A DNA stretch of 64,000 bases. It comes from Zeugodacus cucurbitae. Taxonomy: Eukaryota > Arthropoda > Insecta > Diptera > Tephritidae. Position 1 is the stretch's first letter; the number at the start of each line of letters is the position of its first letter. Shown here one piece after another: positions 56,635 to 64,000 of the stretch. Below the pieces are notes generated by a model that saw only the letters and a program-made list of their open reading frames with translations, was not told the DNA's origin and made no database searches. The stretch is taken from assembly GCF_028554725.1 (NCBI RefSeq), contig NC_071668.1:53549732-53613731 (forward strand), given 5' to 3'. A program made the translations under genes and the position numbers.

Positions 56635-59600
56635 AGTGGTCACAGCCCCGCCCCTATTAAGTTTAACACATTTTTACTTCTTCTAACCACTAGAAATATA
56701 TCAGCAGCACTTAGTTTAAACACAATGTTATGGGAGATACTCCAAGGACAACTCATACAAGTTCCGTTCTTTATATTGTTGTTGTAAAGGTTATATAGAC
56801 CCTCCTTGGAGGGAAAGAGAAAATGAATTGTCATAGAACTCATCTAACTGGAGTGAAAGAAACTTTCTGAAGGAGCCGGAGAGAAAGGGTCCATCAGTTT
56901 TCAACGAAACTGTACACCAAAATGCACGGTTTCGACTGAAAAGATTCGTTGAAATCAGAAGTAAGTATTGATGACTGACAAGGTTCATTCAAACTATCTA
57001 GCAGAATATATAAACCAATCGATAGTCATGTAACGTCATGATCAAAAAGTGATCTTTTGGACTTGACTTTTTTTTGGAACTTCACTTTCAATTAAATCGA
57101 ACCGTCAGGCAATTGAAATTGCTCTCGATGTATGCTGACTTGCTATACCTTCCCAAAATTCTCATCATCTCTGCTGTCAAAAATATGTGATATTGACTTG
57201 GCGTCCAAATCTCCCGATTTGACGTACTCTGACATCTCTTTGTAGAGTATAATTATATAAAACATGCATTCGGAGATGCTCGCATGAAGTGTTATGTCAA
57301 TAAAGATGTTCAGTTTATCTACCTTAACTTTTTCCACTTTTAAGTAAATCAATGTTTACATACCTAAAAATGACAACGCTGTAAAAGACTGTTTTTCCTT
57401 ACTCGTAAAAATACAACAATTCTCTAACTAATTAAGTTAGAAACATCTCACTTGTGCTATAAGTAAATTTGATACAAAAAGTGTTTCACAACGCCTCTTT
57501 CCCACCTTTTATTAATTAATAGTAGCTAATTACTTAGTTACTCATACGACATGTCACCCTTATAAACAAACTCGACCTCATGCTTTTGAGTCATAACTTA
57601 CTGCAATATACACTCTTATACATAACTCGGTATACATAAGTTAACCCAACATGCGCTTCTACATATATGTGCATATGTGGGCACAAATATCCAAATGAGA
57701 GCATGTCTTCCCCTGCGGGTCTGATAATAATTTATTAATTCATTGTCAACACACCATCAGAGATTTTATTGTTATCAGCGACGGCGACTGATGGGCATAA
57801 TAATGAAATATGAACATGTAGTATATACCTTTGGAGTATGATGTTGATTTAATGAATATAATTTAACGTATATGCGTATGCGGTATATGTATAAGAATTG
57901 GAGGTATCTGAAGTAAAAAGTGGCAGATTAATAACGTAACAGTAAAATAACTGTACACGCACCGAAAAAGAAAAGTCACACCGATACAAAATGCTTCAAT
58001 GAAGCCTTCGACAGAGCAAACGGTGTGACTGAGCGGCCAAACACCAAAAGCAAATGCCAAAGTTGAACATGAAGGTAGTTCGGCAATGCAACGAAATTAT
58101 GCCAGTTGCTGCACGTTGGGTCCAAATACACATTTTTGTTTTGTTGTAATTTATGATGCGACATTTTCATCAGCAATTCATTGAATTTTTGCTGCCAAAG
58201 TTGCTCCGTTAAATTGCTGCCACTGTACAAGTATATTTGCGATATCGCCAAGAGCGACGACATCAATTCTCCACTGTACGGCCAGGCAACAACAAAAATT
58301 ATGACAAGACTACGTGCATGGCGGTAGTGGAGTAAAAGACAAAGGAGGCAAAGCGAAATTCTCTCATATTAATTGATGCAAATGTGCAACACGACTGCCA
58401 ACAGACTGCAAAAGCGGCAAAAGTGATATGCAAGAGAAATGAAAAATGTTTGTTGCATGAACAGGATATGCGGTGCCTGACACCGACAACGCTGCGGATG
58501 TGTATGGTGATACTGAGGCTATACGGGATGCCTGGCTGGTCGTACTGATGTTGTTGATGATGATGACGATGGCAGTGGTTGGAAAGTACTAACAACTGTC
58601 TGCTGCACATGCGTATCGCGATAATAAATCAATTTTCTCCTCCATACCGTTGTGTGGCATAGAGAATGTGTAAAATGAGGAAGGCGCACCACTGTAGGTA
58701 TGTAAACGATCATATGAGTTTTTTCTGCAATGTGTTTGTACGTATGTACGGTGGCTGATTGAAAGTTGTGGCATGCAACATGCCAGTTCAAAGTGGCAGC
58801 TAGCAGGCAGCAACAGATAATTTGATTGCTTTGTAAGCAATTTGACATGCATCATATACACGTAGAACCCATGCCACCACTACATGCACATAAAATCGAA
58901 TTTGCCGGGAAGCTGGTTGTAGCTCAACCAAGCTGTGTGGAAAAACAGGGTTGTATTCGAGTGCCTCACATATCAAAATATACATACTCGTATATAATTT
59001 ATAATTGTACACATGCATCTGAATTTATGCAAGCACTTTGCCACGTTGCAAGCTTGAATAGCCCCAATTACGCGCTGCATGCCGGCTCATACTAATTCGT
59101 TGTTGCCCGGATACTAAGTGGCATTCAAGTAGATACTCAACGCTCATGTTAATGATAATGATGATTATGGCAAACACACACATGCAAAGATATTTAGTCA
59201 ATGGCGTGTGTGTGTAGATGTCTACAAATGTATCGGTGTTTGCATTGATAAATGCACTTTCGATGGCGTTTGGCGGAAATTCGTCATTTTGGCTGTAGAT
59301 TTACATAAAGGTTGTTATATAGGATGAACGTTTAAAAATATAAACAATTTAATCATATTATTCAGAGAAGGTCTTCACTGCTAGGTCTGCTTTAAAATAC
59401 TAAGACTTTGGTCCAGTTTTGAATAGATCCCTTCTAAAACTCTACAAAGGGTTTTGAGAGTAGTATTTTGCTGACGCCAGTATGCTTTGGGTTTCGAAAG
59501 TGGTCGCCTTTAAATAACCAATCGATAATTTTCTGAACTCCACTTTGTTTGCGACCCGAACTTACGACCTATCATGTGGTAGTCACGCACTTAACACACT

Positions 59601-60742
59601 CATCATATAACAGCCGCCATATAAAATGCAATTGCATATCAATCCCGCTTCGTTTGTATGTATTTATGATTGAAGCACGTACACGTCGGAGTGCGGTGAT
59701 AGCAGCCGTGGGTCTGTTGCGCCGGCAGGCTGCTCGAAATCTATTACACTCAACGTATTTCATGTTGTAAACAGAATTAATTATGCACTTTAATGCAGCA
59801 TGCAGCCGTCGATCCAACAACAAGCGTATGCAAAAACACCCATGCCGCTTGCCATAAAGCTTGCGCACGAAATTATTATTACGCCAATTGATGCAAAGAA
59901 AATTTATTATTAATATGCAAGAGCACATGTACACACATAAATTGCCAAGAAAAATGAGTTGCCTTGCATGCAATCAAACCAACTGCATGCATGCTACACG
60001 CACACACACACACACAAACCCATTCAACTGATTTATTTTGCTGTTGGTTGCTACGCTGCTTGAAGCGAAAAACGTGCAACATGCAGCACGATACTGCAGT
60101 TGCGGCGGCGGTGGTGGCTGTTGGGGGCGGTTGCCGGCTTGACGTTGGCAAACGCAAAGTGGCTTACAGCCTACCACTTTGCTGTTCACCCGTCCGTCTG
60201 TCTGTCCGCCTGTCTGTCTGTTGGTGCAGCAGTGACTCGGCACGTCAACGCGTTGTATGCAATTTCCGTTTAAAGCCGCTGCTGCTCAATCTTCGTTCAG
60301 ACACTTTTTCTTTTAATTTTAGTGTTGCTGTGAAGTGTGCGTTGCACAGTGGGCAAGTTCAATTGGAATGAAGTCACAAAAGAAGACTTTGACTCAGGAA
60401 AACTGTTTATTTAAAGTGATTTTTGTCATCATCAAGTAAGTAAGAATCTTACTCTAGCAGATTCTAAGAACTAAAGGCGACAGAAATATTTTGAGGTTTC
60501 TGCAAAACTTTATAACTTCAATGTCTGTCTTCGATTTTTCAAGCGTTAGAGAGTGGCGAATCGAATATTCCAGATCTTCAAATTCGAAATAACATTTCAC
60601 TTATATCTTGAATAAATATTAATAATAAGTCAAAAGATATAGTACGTTTGACTTATTTTTGTGTGGAATATAAAAGCATCCACTCCCTAAGCTTGAGGTT
60701 ACTTGCAAATATTCGTTTAGAAGATAGCTGAAAATTTCCTCG
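56635..60742. other. Intergenic DNA
   Basis: No gene supported. 58,000-60,300 is less AT-rich with many CATGCA/TGCATG and AATTA motifs, and CA/GT and GTCTGTCC runs (60190-60222); it may be regulatory DNA of a flanking gene. Confidence 0.35.
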
Positions 60743-61145
60743 GAGTTCTTCTTCTTTTTGACTGGCGTAGACACCGCTTACGCGGTTATAGCCGAGTCTA
60801 CAACAGCGCGCCACGCATCTCTCCTTTTGGCAGTTTGGCGCCAATTGGTTATACCAAGCGTCCTTCAGGTCCTTCTTCACCTGGTCCTTCCATCGGAGTG
60901 GAGGTCTCCCTCTTCCTCGGCTTCCACCAGCGGGTACTGCATCGAAAACTTTCAGAGCTGGAGCATTTTCGTCCATTCGAACAACATGACCTAGCCGGCG
61001 TAGCCGCTGTCTTTTTATTCGCTGGACTATGTCAAATAACACAAACAGCTCTTCATTCCATCGTCTGCGGTATTCGCCGTTGCCAATGTTTAAGGGACCG
61101 TAAATTTTCCGCAAAACCTTTATCTCGAAAACTCCTAGTTCCACG
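60743..61145 (-). pseudogene. LINE C-terminal fragment, minus strand
   Basis: Encodes LGVFEIKVLRKIYGPLNIGN, YRRRWNEELFVLFDIVQRIK and PAGGSRGRGRPPLRWKDQ, then the AAG-type 3' tail near 60743-60756 in reverse. It is the same family as 48301-49245 and is truncated at about 61145. Confidence 0.82.
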
Positions 61146-64000
61146 GAGTTATGTTTGTTTATAATCTATATAGGATTTTTGAGAACCTGGAGCGTACGGG
61201 ATTTCCTTATTCTTTCAAAGATCATCTTGCTCGCCCAAAATCTGCTTGAAATAAAGGCTGGTAGAGGAATATCTCAAATCTTGGGACAACACCAAAAGGT
61301 TACTATATGTAGAAAAAAGGGAATTGGTTTATATATACAATAATATGAAACAGCTCTTACTCTTGGGAACTCACTTCAGAAACTGCGTAAAGTGAAATCG
61401 GTAGAATGTAGAAACCGTAAGACATTACTATTCGATATGCCGGGCCTTCATGGAGTTTCAAATTAAAAAATAAGCAGCTAGGATGCGAACAACTTTTAAA
61501 GTTTGACTAATCCAGAGAGTTTTTGAATAGTGGTTAGTGGTGGGCACTTAAATGCGGCACTGACAATGAGAAAAGAGTTCTTTCAACATCTCCCTCTCCC
61601 CCGTTAATTCCCCGTTATTCCTAGGTGGAACATAGGACGTCATGCTATCATAATAAACCGATATTTTTTAGGTATCTCAAAAGTTTCTGATGTCTCGGAA
61701 TCAATATAAGTTCCCCAAGCAGAGGTGTATATTATTTTCAAAAGCAAATAATAATTACCATAAATCTTTATCAATTCATCAGCACTCGCCCACTGTACAT
61801 TTGAAGCACGAAGACCTGCATATTCTGCCGCCTACCTGCTGACCATGTTTCACTTTTCGGGGGGCGTTGCTGTTGCATTTTGTGATTGATTGAGACTGCA
61901 CTCTTAGATTTAAACCTGCTGAGCACTGCAGCGTGGTGGTGCATGCGGCAATAGGCAATTGCCTAATGGGAAGAAAAAGAAGCGTAAAAGAATATGTACG
62001 TGCAAGAAAGTCGTTAAGCGGCAACTACAGCAAATTGCAAATTGTGCAAAGTGTTTGATTAAGGAGGGGAAACCATTCACGCTAATAATATTTTATGGAC
62101 ACGGATACGCGCACCAACGATGGCAGCTAACCTGCTGCACCACCTAAATGCATACAAATATAAATGCGAGTTCGCGTGTCGGCCGGTGCGCTTTATTGTT
62201 TGCACTCACTCCATTCCGAGGCGAGTTGTGGTAATTGATGGCGTTGCATAAATATACCGCACAATCGATTTGCTGACTGCAGTTAATTTGTTGATGCCAT
62301 AGCAATTGAAATGAACGCTCTTGCTTGCGCGCTCGCCATGGACACGGATCGAAACCGCGTTTAACATCGAACTCTTTGCGCTTGCTCTGAACAATCGCAG
62401 TGAACTGGTGTGTATGTATGTATGCCGCTTTTGTACGTCTGATTGTTGCATGAATGTTGTAATTGCAGTTGTTGCACATAATTCATGAATGTAGGCAGTC
62501 TCGGCAGATGCTTTTGATTCCTCTTGCACACTGTCGCGTTGAAATATGTGCGCTCATAACTCGGCAGGCGCATGACTTATGTACATGAAATTTTGTAATG
62601 AATAACTATTAAAGTTGTTGTAGCGCGGGGAAATGATGAGTTAATCATAAGTTTTCAACAATTAACAACTAATGGTATTAATGAAGGTGTCATAACTTAA
62701 GGCTTGCTGTGCCATTTCTATTTTACTTTTTTCAGTTTTTATATAAAGTGGGATTATTGGTGGGTACTAAAGGTGTTTTACTGACTAGATTATGAGCTAG
62801 AAAGATCGGATTAAGTATAAGCCTGTTTGGCAATATTTCCTTTTGTAGCCGATCATGTATTTCTTTAGCAGTGGCTCAAATGGCTTATACGAAGGCAAAA
62901 GAAACCGATCATTGTCCAAAAATTGCCAATTTTTAAATAATCCAGTTATGCTCCAACTTCTTCAAGTCATATGCAAAATATGTTTTCTGATGATCAGCAA
63001 AGTCAGCCTCCATGGCGGTGATTCAACAATAATGCATCAAAGCAATGTGACAATTTTGCTCTTCTCCAAGTAATCGATGTAGATCACTTCTTGTGATCGT
63101 CTTCTTTAGAGATCGTATACTGTGTAACTTCACTTTTTCGGGATGTGCACTACTAGATTTTTTTTTGTCGTCGGTCATGTAGCAACGCAGAAGCTTCTTA
63201 AGAGTTTCACATGATTGTAGGCTTTTGTCCAGCGGCGTCTGGATATTAGAACTAAATTTTTTACCCACGTTATCGATATTAGGCGCTTTTTGCTTTCATT
63301 GCGAGATTACCAAAAACAAGAATCTAATCAGCGATCTTTAGGACAGTATGTACTTTCTTCACACAATGAACTTTGGAAAAAGTAGCACTCTTCTTTCACG
63401 AGTCCAAACACATATGGGAGATCATGATACTCTCACCGAGATAACAGAAATCACTGAAGTTTTACAGAAAAGTTAAATAAGGAACTAAAATCAAAGCGAA
63501 ACCCTTAAAATTAAGAGTTTTTGTTGTATTTTCATTTCTAGTTGAGATAATAAAAATCAATGCAATAAATGGGTCGGTACTGCAACAATACACAATCAGT
63601 ATATCCATTGCGCATACAACGTTATAATTAACACCAGCGTCAGAACCATGGTATTGCGCCATTATAAATGCACAACATCGCAACATGTCGCATAAATTTG
63701 CGATTTAATTTCTCAGGAAACTAATTGAAATACAAACACGGGCGTTCACACTCGATACGGACAAATACTCGTACACATAATAAATATGACGTTGTTTGCG
63801 CTCGGAAGCAAATATATATAAAATTGATTTTTGTACGATGTGGTTTTTAAATTACTTTTCCCTTATGGAGAGCAACGATTCGTTAATTTGTTGATGGTTA
63901 AAGGCTATAGAAGAACTAAAAAGAATTATTTTCGTAACTTGTTTGATTTTTATATTCAATTCTTTTAGATTTTGTAAAATACTTAAAACTTTTTTAACAT
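61146..64000. other. Intergenic DNA at the right edge
   Basis: No gene supported. A minus-strand frame at 63268-63023 (81 codons, Lys/Ser-rich, start codon not ATG) looks somewhat protein-like but I do not recognise it. Confidence 0.3.

Noticed and set aside
1..64000. CRISPR arrays, bacterial operons, phage or toxin genes
   Set aside because: None seen; spaced repeats, ribosome binding sites and compact gene order are all absent, and the DNA is clearly insect.

Overview
The window looks like nuclear DNA of a higher dipteran, most likely a tephritid fruit fly. It is AT-rich and has long introns with consensus GT/AG sites. It carries an intact DD41D mariner of the type first described as 'rosa' in Ceratitis, many Helitron-derived repeats, and a fly-type tRNA-Pro. 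The species is my inference; nothing here names it.

Left part (1-28,600, + strand): one large gene dominates. Nine coding exons between 515 and 27,457 join in phase to give 2,703 codons plus a stop. The gene starts upstream of the window. It encodes the end of a first PH domain, a second PH domain, long coiled coils and a C-terminal block like vertebrate MPRIP (myosin phosphatase Rho-interacting protein). This makes it the orthologue of Drosophila outspread (osp), an actomyosin scaffold. Its introns hold an intact rosa-type mariner (4,694-6,000), fragments of a DINE-1/Helentron-like family and a 42-bp-TIR MITE.

Middle part (28,600-38,000): a repeat-rich block. Two Helentron-like elements lie head to tail, the first split by an internally deleted rosa copy almost identical to the intact one. 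Then come three identical tRNA-Pro(AGG) genes on the minus strand, a small TIR element with a 24-bp palindrome, a hAT C-terminal fragment, and a Tigger/Jerky-like transposase with two short introns and two frame breaks.

Right part (38,000-64,000): gene-poor. I see no convincing host protein-coding gene. It holds degenerate mariner copies, three loci of one LINE family, a Helitron-like element, a piggyBac-type MITE with TTAA duplication, and microsatellites.

I did not find a clearly new multi-gene system. The observations most worth checking are the exact 74-bp direct repeats around the intact mariner, the intact/deleted rosa pair, the intron-bearing Tigger relic, and the new-looking MITEs.
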